Positions 10,922 through 21,981 of a DNA stretch of 64,000 nt are shown here, one piece after another (the first letter of the stretch is position 1; every line of letters starts with the position of its first letter). Origin of the DNA: Tridacna crocea (taxonomy: Eukaryota; Mollusca; Bivalvia; Cardiida; Cardiidae); assembly GCA_943736015.1 (NCBI GenBank), contig OX031060.1, positions 2,066,001 through 2,130,000 of the forward strand, given 5' to 3'. A model generated the notes under the pieces. That model made no database searches. It saw only the letters and a list, made by a program, of their open reading frames with translations, and was not told the origin of the DNA. Both the position numbers and the translations under genes were made by a program.

Positions 10922-11597
10922 AATGAACCCTTTATCAAACAATCCCAATAGTTTTAACAACCTTGAAAATGTTGCTTTTTGAAAACATTGTGAGAAAAGC
11001 AGAAAATGCTGGTAACCAGCATTTCCTCCTTTCCCTCAATTTTTAGTACTCTGTCAAGGACGAAATTTGGCTAATTCAGCCATCTTTAATTTGTTGTATG
11101 CAAATGCTTTCAATTTGGACCAGCCTAAAATTTTGTCATTCTGTAGAGAGTGAAGCCTTAGGGTGCCAAATAAACCCAACAGACTCTGAACCCTTTGCCA
11201 CACAATACCAGCTTTTTACAATCCTCAGAAAGAAGCCTTTAGAAAACATTGTTTGAAAAGGGGAAAATGCTGGCAACCAGCATTTTCTCCTTTTCCTACA
11301 ATGTTTTCTACGATATAAAAATTAGAAATCATATTGCCAAGAATTAAGTTGTTGACAGTTACTTTAACCCTTTACCAAACAATCCCTGGTTTTTACGACA
11401 CTGAGAAAGAAGCCTTTTGAAAACACTGTGGGAAAAGGAGAAAATGCTGGTAACCAGCATTTTCTCCTTTCGTTTCCCACAATATTTTCTACAGTGCTGG
11501 AAACCAATTTCAAATTTTGAGTTATGTTTATTTTGTCGTCTGCAAGTGCTTTGAATTAGCACCAGTCTAAAATTTTGTCTCGTTTGGTAAAGGGTTA
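10922..11597 (+). mobile_element. Three family A copies, forward
   Basis: 10922-11150 (stem slightly decayed), 11187-11350 (right half lost) and 11364-11597 (complete; a 4-bp CGTT insert in the right arm, CTCCTTTCGTTTCCCAC). All are in the same orientation. Confidence 0.8.
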
Positions 11598-11905
11598 TAT
11601 TTGGTTCAAAAAACGTTGTTTGGTGAAGAGTTAATGATGATGTGGGAGGAAGTCTCTGAATAATGAACAGCTTTAGCTTTTAGCATCATGCAGACAACTT
11701 TTAATTCATCTAACAGAGAATGATCTTCGAAAATATCATGACAAAGTGCTAATTGCCCATAGAATAGGTATATGGTTTTTTTAGCTCACCTGAGCACGAA
11801 GTGCTCATGGTGAGCTATTGTGATCGTGCTGTGTCCGGCGTCCGTCGTCCGTCGTCCGTCGTGCGTCGTGCGGCGTGCGTCGTGCGTCGTCCGTCGTCCG
11901 TCGTC

Positions 11906-13950
11906 AACTTTTTACCTTGTGTACGCTCTAGAGGCCACAGTTTTAGTCGGATACTCATGAAAATTAGTCAGGATGTTTGTCTCGATGAAATCTCGGACGA
12001 GTTCGAAAATGGGTCATGTGGGGTCAAAAACTAGGTCACTAGGTCAAATCTTAGAAAAACCTTGTGTACGCTCTAGAGGCCACATTTTGAGTCGGATACT
12101 CATGAAAGTTGGTCAGGATGTTTGTCTCGATGATATCTCGGACGAGTTCGAAAATGGGTCACGTGGGGTCAAAAACTAGGTCACCAGGTCAAATCTTAGA
12201 AAAACCTTGTGTACGCTCTAGAGGCCACATTTTCAGTCGGATACTCATGAAAGTTGGTCAGGATGTTTGTCTGGATGATATCTCGGACGAGTTCGAAAAT
12301 GGGTCACGTGGGGTCAAAAACTAGGTCACCAGGTCAAATCTTAGAAAAACCTTTTGTACGCTCTAGAGGCCACATTTTCAGTCGGATACTCATGAAAGTT
12401 GGTCAGGATGTTTGTCTGGATGATATCTCGGACGAGTTCGAAAATGGGTCACGTGGGGTCAAAAACTAGGTCACCAGGTCAAATCTTAGAAAAACCTTTT
12501 GTACGCTCTAGAGGCCACATTTTCAGTCGGATACTCATGAAAGTTGGTCAGGATGTTTGTCTGGATGATATCTCGGACGAGTTCGAAAATGGGTCACGTG
12601 GGGTCAAAAACTAGGTCACCAGGTCAAATCTTAGAAAAACCTTTTGTACGCTCTAGAGGCCACATTTTCAGTCGGATACTCATGAAAGTTGGTCAGGATG
12701 TTTGTCTGGATGATATCTCGGACGAGTTCGAAAATGGGTCACGTGGGGTCAAAAACTAGGTCACCAGGTCAAATCTTAGAAAAACCTTTTGTACGCTCTA
12801 GAGGCCACATTTTCAGTCGGATACTCATGAAAGTTGGTCAGGATGTTTGTCTGGATGATATCTCGGACGAGTTCGAAAATGGGTCACGTGGGGTCAAAAA
12901 CTAGGTCACTAGGTCAAATCTTAGAAAAACCTTTTGTACGCTCTAGAGGCCACATTTCCAGATGGATACTCATGAAAGTTGGTCAGGATGTTTGTCTGGA
13001 TGATATCTCGGACAAGTTCGAAAATGGGTCACGTGGGGTCAAAAACTAGGTCACTAGGTCAAATCTTAGAAAAACCTTTTGTACGCTCTAGAGGCCACAT
13101 TTTCAGTTGGATACTCATGAAAGTTGGTCAGGATATTTGTCTGGATGATATCTCGGACAAGATCGAAAATGGGTCATGTGGTGTCAAAAACTAGGTCACT
13201 AGGTCAAATCTTAGAAAAACCTTTTGTACGCTCTAAAGGCCACATTTTCAGTCCGAAACTCTTGTTAGTTGGTCAGAATGTTTGTCTTGATGATATCTCA
13301 GACCGGTTTGAAAATGGGTCATTGGGGGTTAAAAACTAGGTCACCAGGTCAAATCTTAGAAAAACCTTGTATATGCTCTGGATGCCACATTTTCAGTCCA
13401 ACACTCTTGAAAATTAGTCAGAATGTTTGCCTTTATAATATCTTGGATGAGTTTGAAAATGGGTCATGTTGGGTCAAAAACTGGGTCAATAGGTCAAATG
13501 TTATAAACACCTTTTGTATGCTCTGGAGGACACATTTTCAGTCTGATACTCCTAAAACTTGTTCATTATATTTGTCCTGGTGATACCTTGAATGAGATTG
13601 AAAATGGGTCATGTGGAGTCAAAAACTAGGTCAATGGGTCAAATATTAGAAAAACCTTGTGTACACTCTAGAGGCTACATTTTCTGCCTGATATTCTTCA
13701 GACTTGGTCAGAATGTTTGTTTTGGTGATGTCTCAAAAGAGTTTGATAATGGGTAATTGTCGGGTCCAAAACTAGGTCACTTGATGAAATCTTAGAAAAA
13801 CCTTTTGTACACTGTAGAGGCCACATTTTCAGTCCAATACTCATGAAACTTGGCCAGAATGTTTGTCTTATTGATATCTCAAAAGTGTTTGATGATGGGT
13901 AATGTCTGATAAAAAACTAGGTCACTGGGAAACTAGATGGTGCATGTTTG
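11906..13950 (+). repeat. 145-bp tandem array
   Basis: About fourteen units. Those between 12200 and 12900 are almost identical, while units towards the 3' side (13225-13950) diverge steadily, the usual sign of homogenisation in the middle of an array. Every unit holds several GGTCA half-sites. Confidence 0.9.
12155..13055 (+). promoter_or_regulatory. Repeated GGTCA direct repeats and E-boxes (possible)
   Basis: Each unit contains GGGTCA-CGTG-GGGTCA, whose middle forms the E-box CACGTG (12160, 12305, 12450, 12595, 12740, 12885, 13030), followed by AGGTCA-CC/CT-AGGTCA, a DR2 arrangement. Where the spacer is CT the context AAACTAGGTCACTAGGTCA fits the RevDR2 consensus of REV-ERB/ROR receptors. 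Binding is inference only. Confidence 0.3.
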
Positions 13951-14081
13951 GTCAATAAACTCAGGTGAGCGATTTCAGGGCCATCATGGCCCTCTTGTTT
14001 CACTATATTATTAAGAAATATTTTACTTTTCAACTTTTTTTTTAATAATTTTTTTCCAGAAAACAAAAATGATGAAGTGCT

Positions 14082-14306
14082 TTAACCCTTTACTCCATAG
14101 ATACAAATTTCTACACATTGCTTGTAGGAGCCTTTGGAAAACATTGTGGCAAAAGGTGAAATTGCTCGTGACGAGCAATTTCAGCTTTTGTCACAATATT
14201 TTCTATGCTATCAAAAGGTGTCATATACACATAAACAGCTTCATCCTTGCTGTTATTTAGGATCCATTAGAGATACCATAGAAATGCCTTATGGGGTAAA
14301 GGGTTA
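14082..14306 (+). mobile_element. Family B element, complete
   Basis: Forward copy with both TTAA ends. Stem loop GCTCGTGACGAGC; one mismatch, CAGCTTTTGTC, in the right arm. Confidence 0.88.
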
Positions 14307-14364
14307 AATCACAAATTAACTTAAAATCAACTGATGTAATTTGTCATTGAAAGCAAAAAAAATC

Positions 14365-14570
14365 ACTGGTGTCTGTGGTTGTGAGGAAGAGTGTAGGCCT
14401 CGTTACCTAAAGGTCCTGAGTTTGATACCCGGGAACAGGCATCAACTTCGGGATTTTTCATTGGCCCACACATTCGGTGTGAGTACTGGTGTAATTTCCC
14501 TGGAAGTAAAATCGAGAGATTGGTATAAGTTGTAAGAACTTGTTTCTCAATCAATGTAAAATAAATACAT
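14365..14570 (+). mobile_element. tRNA-derived SINE (type 2)
   Basis: Starts GGTGTCTGTGGTTGTGAGG and has a B-box-like GAGTTTGATACC. The body contains CCCACACATTCGG and the tail is TATAAGTTGTAAGAAC...AATGTAAAATAAATA. The second copy at 61440-61645 agrees over the whole length. The central block has the look of a shared invertebrate SINE domain, which I cannot confirm. Confidence 0.82.
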
Positions 14571-14950
14571 AATCCATAATCATAGAAATCCTTTTTTGGG
14601 AAATAAAAAAAAATTCCTGGTTTCAAACATATTCTGCTTTTTGTATTATGTTTTCAAAAACTTTCACCCAAACTGTTGTAAAGATCTAGGGGTTGTAAAG
14701 AATTATTTACCATGTTCTATGTTATTTAAATCTTTACCAAATGACAAAATTTTAGACTTGTCCAAATTGAAAGCATTTGCAGACAACAAATTAAATATGG
14801 CACAAATAATTGATTCTAATCTTTGCAATGTTAGAAAACATATTTAGAAAAGGAGAAAATGCTAGTTACGAGCTTGTTCTCCTTTTCCCAATTTGTTGTC
14901 AAAAGGTTTCTTCCTAAAGAGTGGTTAAATTTGGGATTGTGTTTTAATTG
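14571..14950 (-). mobile_element. Two decayed family A copies
   Basis: A very decayed piece (14571-14712) is followed by a reverse copy (14727-14950) with stem AAAAGGAGAAAATGC around TAGTTACGA. Confidence 0.65.
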
Positions 14951-15138
14951 GTTGCCATTTACCACAGGAAGTTTACTTTTTTGCACAAGTTAATAAGGAA
15001 ATCAGCCCATTCTGATATTTAGATTTTTTTGTACATTTTCACAAATAAGCAGAAAGTTTTTGAACATCTGGATATTAAAATTTTGTAGCAAAAACTAATG
15101 CTGGATACATTATTTTACACAATGTTTAATGGATTGTT

Positions 15139-15200
15139 GTTAGCTCACTTGAGCACCAAGTGATTTCGGCAAGCCAACTGCTGGCATCTGGTATAGGTCC
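15139..15200 (+). mobile_element. Helentron-like head fragment
   Basis: TTAGCTCACTTGAGCACCAAG resembles the AGCTCACCTGAGCAC head of the 11783 element. Nothing else of that element follows. Confidence 0.45.
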
Positions 15201-15249
15201 TATGTTGTCCTTATAAGTCTTCATAATTAGTCAATAATTTCTTGTAACT

Positions 15250-15416
15250 TTTTTCCAAATGACAAAATTTTACATTCTCCCTAATCCAAAGCATTTGCAG
15301 ATGAAACATTATGGGAAAAGGAGGAAATGCTGGTTATCCGAATTTTTTTTCCCCGGAATTAGTTCAAAAGTCCTCTTTTCTCAGGTATGTCAAAGCATTG
15401 AATTAATTGGTAAAAA
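15250..15416 (-). mobile_element. Family A element, decayed
   Basis: Reverse copy with an internal deletion. The loop GCTGGTTATC is present but the right arm is largely lost. Confidence 0.6.
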
Positions 15417-15586
15417 ATGGATGGTTTTCCTTTTCCCACAACATTTTCCAATCGTTCATACCCTGCTGCAAAATTGCTTATGTAAATAAGAGGAGGAGGT
15501 ATTGCACATCATGATTGTATAATTATGTAAACTATAATGTATCAATACTGATATTCCATGCAGAAGAATTGTACAGAAAATGTGAA

Positions 15587-15800
15587 TTAACCCATAACCA
15601 AACAACAATATTTTAGACTGGTCCAAATTGAAAGCATTTGCAGAAGACAAAATAAAAGTGACTGAAAATTTGAAATTTGTTTTGTGAAGGGTAGAAAACA
15701 TTGTGGAAAAAGGAGAAAATGCTGGTTACCAGCATTTTCTCCTTTTCCCACAATGTTTTCAAAAGGCCTCTTTCTCAGGGATTGTGTGGTAATGGGTTAA
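15587..15800 (-). mobile_element. Family A element
   Basis: Reverse copy with both TTAA ends and an intact stem. About 15 bp are missing from the right flank (GTCAAAAGTAGG absent). Confidence 0.88.
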
Positions 15801-16185
15801 GTCTTTAACCGCACAATACAGTTTCTGACTGTTTTTTTTTTTTGCGCAGGGTTGAAAAAAAAAAACTTGGGAATTATGTGGAACAGACTTAATTAAAAGA
15901 TTTCTTTGCAAAAAAATAATTTTGTGCAAGGAAAAAAGCTTGAAAATCATGCTTTCCTGGTATTTTAATGATGATTAATTTGAAATTGTATTTTTAGAAG
16001 GAAAGGCTTGTTATTTTTTGCTTTTATGAAAACAAAAAAATGAACGTTTTTCTTGTAAAAGTCCATGCTTTTAGAAAATAAGCAGACTTCAGTCTTCATA
16101 ATTTTGAAGGACACTGATTTTTAGGTAATTCGACATGACCAGTTTGATTGTATGGTGTTTAATGCCACTTTCAACACTATATCCA
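15801..16185. other. No gene; SINE-tail relic
   Basis: Poly-A/T-rich DNA. At 16145-16180 GATTGTATGGTGTTTAATGCC resembles the reverse-complement tail of SINE type 1. Confidence 0.45.
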
Positions 16186-17074
16186 CAGAGCTGGAGATAA
16201 GCCGAGGTGTTAATACTTAAATCAAAACCAGTTTTTCACCTCAATGCTTAAATTGCAAAACCCAATGCTTAATTTTCTAAAACTCAAAATTGTATACATG
16301 TAGCAGTTGTTTCATACAATTAAATTTGTTATACTACTTATCAGATTTACATTAGTTTGATGGAAATCTGGTAAGTAATATCCACATGAATTTACCTCCT
16401 CTTTAAAACCATTTGAATTGATTGAATCAGCAGTCTTAAAGTGTGTCCAAAAAAAAAAATCGTAAGACATGGCGGATATCTCTGGTTAAAAGATGTCTAC
16501 TGAGGAATCGCCGAATGTCGCAGGTACATTGTTGTGTTGTCTATCGATAGACTAAAGAAAATTATGATTTATGTTTGTTTCGTGGGTGATTTTGGGTTGG
16601 AAAGGCTTTCTTGTGCTGGCGCCGGCAATCGAGACGTTGCATTCCTTGTGTTTATATTTCATAGGGGAGATTTTTTTTCATATTTTATCATTTATTTTGG
16701 TTATATCATGTCAAATTCCTGTGGTTCAACTAATTTGTAAATACGAGCGATTGACGAACGATAAGTTAAAAAGCGCTTGAATAACGTTCAATTGATACCG
16801 ACTGCTTGGTTCCAGATTTTTCAGTGCCGAATAAATTCCGTGAAATACAGCGTCACTTTGTTGTCTAACTTCGGGAACCAGTCAAACAACTTTCCGGGGG
16901 AAATGAAAAACCGGGTAAAACCGGTACAGACAGAAAAATAAAAACCGGAAATTACTATTAATGCGTTATCGGCGATTCCCAATGCGTTTTTTCACGCACA
17001 AAATTTAATTCTAATGCGTTTTTAAACAAAACCAATGCGTTTTTACGCTAAAAACATGCTTATCTCGAGCTCTG
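16186..17074 (+). mobile_element. hAT-like non-autonomous element, 889 bp
   Basis: Terminal inverted repeats CAGAGCTGGAGATAAGC (16186) and GCTTATCTCGAGCTCTG (17058-17074), one mismatch. Flanked by an exact 5-bp duplication ATCCA (16181-16185 and 17075-17079). The right arm repeats AATGCGTTTTT-like words (16958, 16980, 17014, 17034) and the left arm repeats AATGCTTAA. A CAG[AG]G terminus with a 5-bp duplication suggests a hAT-related superfamily. No transposase ORF. Confidence 0.8.
16493..16523 (+). pseudogene. Possible relic first exon inside the hAT-like element
   Basis: ATG with A at -3 and a short frame reading MSTEESPNVA, ending in CAG|GTACATT, a plausible splice donor. It may be the start of a transposase gene whose body was deleted. 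No downstream exon is seen. Weak. Confidence 0.25.
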
Positions 17075-17158
17075 ATCCAGTTTGAAAAATGATTCCAAAT
17101 GAGCTGCAAGATGTATGGTTTTACATGTAATTCCATAACTTTCTGACATGTAACAGCC

Positions 17159-17759
17159 TAACTCTCTAACATTCAACAAAATTTTAGACTTGATCAAAAT
17201 TTAAAACATTTGAAGACAAAAAAATAGAATGACGTCTGGTTTTAAAATTGAAATTACGATCCTTGTATGTAAAGAAAACATTGTTGGAGAAGGAGAAAAT
17301 GCTAGTTACCAGCAGTTTCTCCTTTGTGAACAATGCTTTCAGAAGACATGTTCTTCAGGGTTGTTAAAAGATGTGATTTTATTGTAATCTATTCATGTCA
17401 TGATACACATTCCTGACATTTAACATTCTTGACTACATATTTCTGCATTTGAGACTGTAAAGGAAGTTATTTTTCTTGTAATGGGTTGTAGTTTGGACAT
17501 GGAGTCTGAGTTTGAGCTATACTGTTCGCAGAAACAATTAATTAAGACGAAAAAATTTGAAGACATGTCCAAATTGTAAGCGCTTACAGACGACAAAATA
17601 ATCATTATTCAAAAATTAAAATTTGTTTCCAGCAGGGTAGAAAACATTGCGTGAAAAGGAGAAAATGCTGGTTTAACCAGCATTTTTTCTTTTTCACACA
17701 ATGTTCTCCAGAAGGCTTCTTTCTCAGGGTCGTTAAAAGTCGGGATTGTTTGGTAACGG
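17159..17759 (-). mobile_element. Two family A copies, reverse
   Basis: 17159-17390, with stem GGAGAAAATGCTAGTTACC against GCAGTTTCTCC, and 17540-17759, with loop GCTGGTTTAACCAGC (enlarged by two bases) and outer stem TTGCGTGAAAAGG. Confidence 0.75.
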
Positions 17760-17937
17760 ATATTCTTGACTGCGTATTTCTTTACTTAAGAATAAAAAGG
17801 ACATTACAGCACAGTGTTATGGATAGGAGTTCAATAGTTGATCTATGTTTTGTTGACTCCAAGCCATGATGTCTTCAAACCAGTTGAAATATGGACAACA
17901 TCCGCAATTCTAAGATTTTTGTATCTCGTACAGATTT

Positions 17938-18168
17938 ATCCCTTTCACCACTCAATCCCAAGCAGTAATAACCATGAAAAAGAAAACACCTGAAAAAATT
18001 GTAGGAAAAAGAGAAAATGCTGGTACCAGCATTTTTTCTTTTCCCACAATGTTTTTACCTATTCAAAGACAAAATGCTACTACATGTATTTGAAAAATAT
18101 TTGACTTGCCGTCTTTAAATTCCTTGGATATGGAGGAGTCCAAACTCTTGCCATGTGGTATGGGTTAT
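17938..18168 (+). mobile_element. Family A element
   Basis: Forward, diverged copy. Loop GCTGGTACCAGC (one base shorter, fully self-complementary). Confidence 0.72.
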
Positions 18169-18325
18169 TATCCTATCTTTTATAGCATCGGACATTTCTT
18201 CATAATCTTGATTTAAAGCATTACTATATTAGGTTAGGGAGGTTTGAATTCTCCAGTGATTCATCCTGGATGACCACTTTTGCCAAGGAAATACTGAAAT
18301 GAGAAAAAAAATATGCTAAACCTAC

Positions 18326-18729
18326 TTAACTCTTTACCAAACGACAAAATTTTAGACTGGTCCAAATTGAAACCATTTGCAGACAAAAAAATAAATGTGA
18401 CTAAAAATTTGAAATTTGTTTTTGGAACAGTAGAAAACATTGTGGGAAAAGGAGTTACCAGCATTTTCTCATTTTCTCACAATGTTTTCAAAAGCTGTCT
18501 TCTTCAAGGTCGTTAAGTCGGGATTGTGAGGTAAAGAGTTAACTGTTTACCATATGACAAAATTTTAGACTGGTCCAAATTGACGACATAATGAATGTGA
18601 CAAAAGAATTGAACTTTGTCTTAGGAAGGGTCAGAAAACATCATGGCAAAAAGAGTTACCAGCATTTTCTCCTTTTCCTACAATGTTTTCAAAAGGCTTC
18701 TTTTGGGGTGTTAAAAGTCTGGATCGTGA
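18326..18729 (-). mobile_element. Two adjacent family A copies with the same arm deletion
   Basis: 18326-18542 and 18539-18729 share the TTAA at 18539-18542. Both have lost the same inner part of the left arm, so the sequence runs from AAAGGAG or AAAGAG straight into TTACCAGCATTTTCTC. Confidence 0.82.
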
Positions 18730-18800
18730 GCTCTGTGGCATTCAGATCCAAAAGTTGTGAGTTTGAATCCAAGTTCTGGGAAAGTCTTGCTGGATTGATG
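18722..18800 (+). mobile_element. tRNA-like SINE head fragment
   Basis: The phrase GTTGTGAGTTTGAATCCAAG resembles a B box. Body and tail are missing. Confidence 0.35.
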
Positions 18801-19385
18801 AGAGTTAACCCATTGGCAGATGACAGAATAAACCCTTCCATCTCCGGAGCATAATGCACACAAAAAATACCAAAGTGATGCAAAATGGTGAACTTAAGTT
18901 TTTCTGAAATGCAATAATAGTCACTAGGTTCTTGAAAATGGTAATAACACAGAGTAGCGTTACTGAAGTGGTGTTCATCAGTGCTATGTTACAGAGGTGA
19001 ACGTCCTGAAACACCCTAGAGGTTTTATACATGATTTGAAAAACAGGAACCATGGAAGACATGTTTATTTGTTTTGTTAATCCTGTTCTCAGGTTTCAAG
19101 TGGACTGCTCCAGCAGGTATTCCATTGTTACCTTTTCCTTGGGTGGCAGGACCGAGGTTAACTGTGATGGTGCTCTGATCCTGAATTTAACTGCCAATGA
19201 GGAGAGTGTAAATCAAAATCGGACTGTACAAGACACCTGAAGTCTGATCTTGGATGCTGTCTGCTGCTTTCCATATACTATAATAAAAACATGTTCAAAA
19301 TTACAGAATCTGTATTTTTTTACAGTAGTGGCTGAAAGAAGTTTACTCCATCAAACTAGCAATATAAGAAGTTTGCTTACCAAAT
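18801..19385. other. No gene recognised
   Basis: A 62-codon open frame at 19052-19240 has no splice signals or recognised domain. Not called as a gene. Confidence 0.4.
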
Positions 19386-19389
19386 AATT

Positions 19390-19490
19390 ACCAAACAATC
19401 CTGTGATAAGCAACCATTAAGAAGAAGGCTTTGAAGTATTGCAAGAAAAAGATAAAATGAGGGTAAACCAGTATTTCTTCTTTATTGCGG
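19390..19490 (+). mobile_element. Family A fragment, decayed
   Basis: TTACCAAACAATCCTG end and parts of the left arm (AAGAAAAAGATAAAATG) are recognisable. The right half is missing. Confidence 0.5.
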
Positions 19491-19504
19491 GCAGCACTTC
19501 ATTT

Positions 19505-20300
19505 TTGTGGTATTTTTTTAAGACAACACCACTACGAGTTCAATATTGAATTTTGAAGACCATGTTTTGTATTTTGTGCTAAGTCGAAGGAAATAAACCC
19601 AATTAAACTCAATTTTTCTCTGGCAAATGATTTTTTGGCAGCACTCAGAATGTAAATTGAAATGGCAGGTTAAAGTACACTGGGTGAGGCCATTGTTCAT
19701 GGAAATACTAATTTTTGATTGAAAATAGCTTCACTCACACATAGCTTTCCTTTGCTGCTATGATACATAATTTGTCTAACGATCGCTTGGTCCAGGGCTT
19801 TTTGGTTCAAAAACAAGTTTGTCAAATGGGTTCCAAAACCAGTTTGCCAGTTTGTGAAATGGCTTGTTCATCCCATGATTGTGCACTACTCTGTTTGATT
19901 GGGCATGGATATTTATATGTCAAAATAATTTATTGTGATGTTTGGAATTAAATGTTAATGGCCAAAGATATTTCAAAATCATAGTTTTCAGGTACAAACT
20001 TAATTTTATTCGATTATTCATGTAGTTTCTCTCTCTGTTCATTATGCATCGTACTGTCAAGGGACATTACTCCTGACTCCTAGTGATCAAAGTGAGACCA
20101 ACAATACACAAATAATCCTAACTTTGTCACTAATACTCCCGCTTCAACCAAAAAGGTATTCATTTGTTTAGTTGGTTGACTTTCAAGCCATTCTTTGAAT
20201 GATATTTCTTTTCTTCTTTCAATTTCAATTCCACACAATGGCATCCTTGACAAATACCACTTCAGCGTTCTTAATGCTTTGATTTTGTTAGCTAATGCTT
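19505..20300 (-). repeat. Unclassified dispersed repeat, copy 2 (longer)
   Basis: Inverted relative to 2290-2740 and about 800 bp long. The outer parts (19505-19650 and 19980-20300) match copy 1; the middle 300 bp is absent there. On the minus strand there is an open frame near 20080-20322, interrupted in copy 1. No recognised protein family. Confidence 0.68.
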
Positions 20301-20345
20301 TCAATTCTGTAAAGACCAACATTTTGACGTTTGGTAAAAGGGCTA
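20290..20345 (+). mobile_element. Family A right-end fragment
   Basis: AATGCTTTCAATT...GACGTTTGGTAAAAGGGCTAA matches the right end of family A only. Confidence 0.6.
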
Positions 20346-20564
20346 ACCAGCATTAAAGGTGATTGTAATTCAATCACTCAAAGAGAGTAAAATGTCCGAC
20401 TATACATACACATGATGGGAGAAGTTTGCCTCTTTCAGGTGTTTGACTAATGGACTGATAGCTTACCAAAGTACTGAAATCTGAGTCTGGTCACACAAGT
20501 GAATTTTAAGCTGTGCATGATGTAGCTTTGAAACATATGTGACAATGCAGTCTAGGAAAGCTTC

Positions 20565-21230
20565 TTAACCCTTTACTCCATAGACACTTGTTTATACGCT
20601 TTGCTTGTAGGAGCCTTTGGAAAACATTGTGGCAAAAGGTGAAATTGCTCGTCATGAGCAATTTCACCTTTTGCCACAATGTTTTGTATGCTATCAAAAG
20701 GTGTCATATATACATAAAAAACAGCTTCATCCTTGCTGTTATTTAGGGTCAGTTAGAGATACCATAGAAATGCCTCATGGGGTAAAGGGTTAATTCCTTA
20801 CCAAATGACAAAATTTTAGATTTGTCCAAATTGAAAGCATTTGCAGATGACAAAATAAAGGTGACTAAAAATTTGAAAATTGTTTTGTGAAGTTTGGAAA
20901 ACATTGTTGGAAAAGGAGAAAATGCTGGTTACCAGCATTTTCTCCTTTTCCTATAGTGTTTTCTACAGGCTTCTTTCTCGGGGTCGTCAAAAGTAGGGAT
21001 TATGTGGTAATGGTTTAACTTTTTACCACAAAAGCCCGACTTTTAACACCTTTGTGAAAGAAACCTTTTAAAAGCATGGTTGGAAAAGGAGAAAATGCTT
21101 GTTACCAGCATTTTCTTCTTTTCCCACAGTGTTTTCTACTATTTCAATTCTTGAGTCACATTCATTTTGTCATCTGTGAATGTTTTCAATTTGGACCAAT
21201 CTAAAATTTTGTTGTTTGGTAAAGAGTCAA
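20565..21230. mobile_element. B-A-A array
   Basis: Family B forward 20565-20793 (loop GCTCGTCATGAGC), family A reverse 20790-21018 (loop GCTGGTTACCAGC) and family A forward 21015-21230 share the TTAAs at 20790 and 21015. The last copy ends in GTCAAG instead of GTTAA. Confidence 0.88.
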
Positions 21231-21627
21231 GTCTTCACTTTGAATGAAAGATTTAAGTCTGGCAAGAGTTGAAGTCTTGTACTCACAGAAAAAGGAAAAT
21301 AAATTACTGTTTATCCTTTCTATAAACTGTGAAAAGACATTTTTAGAACATCTTCCATAGAGTGAGGATGAATCCTTCCTTGATGAATGACCTCTTGCTA
21401 GGACGATTATGTCTGTCCCTTTGGATAAAACATCAGAATTTTTGCTTTGGTAGACAGTATAGGTCAAGATCAGAATTAGCAGTCTGATTTCGAATCCACA
21501 TTGGATAAAACAGGGTTTGGACCCATTTTCGGACAAATCCCATCCTTGGAATCAAGTTTAATTTGGCATTTGTAAAGCTTTTATTTCAGACAAATCCAAA
21601 ATTTTAACATAATTTATTGTAAAGAGT
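21231..21627. other. No gene recognised
   Basis: A 111-codon minus-strand open frame overlaps this stretch but runs into a family A end and shows no domain or splice signal. Not called. Confidence 0.4.
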
Positions 21628-21981
21628 TATCACTTTACCAGTTGACTTTTAATAACTCTAAGGGGGAGCCTTTTGATAACACTGTGGGATAAGGAGAAAA
21701 CCAGCATTTTCTCCTTTTTCCACAATATTTTCTACCCTTGAATGTTAAATATCATGTTTTGAATAACTTCTAATTTGTCTGTCTTCAAAGTTAATGCTTT
21801 CAGTTTAGACTAGGCCAAAATTTGGTCCGCTGGAAAAGAGTAAACTCTTCACAACACAATCCCGACTTTTAACGACACTGTTAGAATAGGTTTTTGAAAA
21901 CATTGAGGGGAAAAAGAATCTCCTTTCTTACCAATATTTTCTATCCTGTCAAAGACAAAAATCATTAATTTTATCAACATT
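21628..21981 (+). mobile_element. Two family A copies with reduced hairpins
   Basis: 21628-21842: inner left arm and loop lost (GGAGAAAACCAGCATTTTCTCC). 21840-21981: most of both arms lost (AAAAAGAATCTCCTTTCTTACC) and the right half is missing. Confidence 0.72.

Larger units (their letters stand above)
11783..13999 (+). mobile_element. Helentron-like element with 145-bp tandem core
   Basis: Head: AGCTCACCTGAG followed by hairpin GAGCAC-GAA-GTGCTC and a CGTCCGTCGTCC-rich stretch (11830-11905). Core: about fourteen 145-bp tandem units. Tail: CTCAGGTGAGC (13960-13970), the inverted complement of the head, then hairpin GGGCCATCATGGCCC (13978-13992) and TCTTGTTT. Subterminal inverted repeats plus a 3' hairpin and a T-rich flank fit a non-autonomous Helentron/HINE. 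No protein is encoded: the overlapping 71-aa frames repeat because 145 is not a multiple of 3. Confidence 0.82.

Noticed and set aside
11801-13583. Ladder of overlapping 71-aa open frames, each shifted by 145 bp
   Set aside because: They are the same tandem unit read again and again. The unit length is not divisible by 3 and the 'protein' has no start context or domain.
11906-13950. CRISPR-like regular array
   Set aside because: Whole 145-bp units are repeated without unique spacers, and the window is clearly animal DNA.
19052-19240. Possible CH-domain exon upstream of the NAV exons (contains a CDGALIL-like peptide)
   Set aside because: The surrounding residues do not fit a calponin-homology domain and no splice sites bound it.
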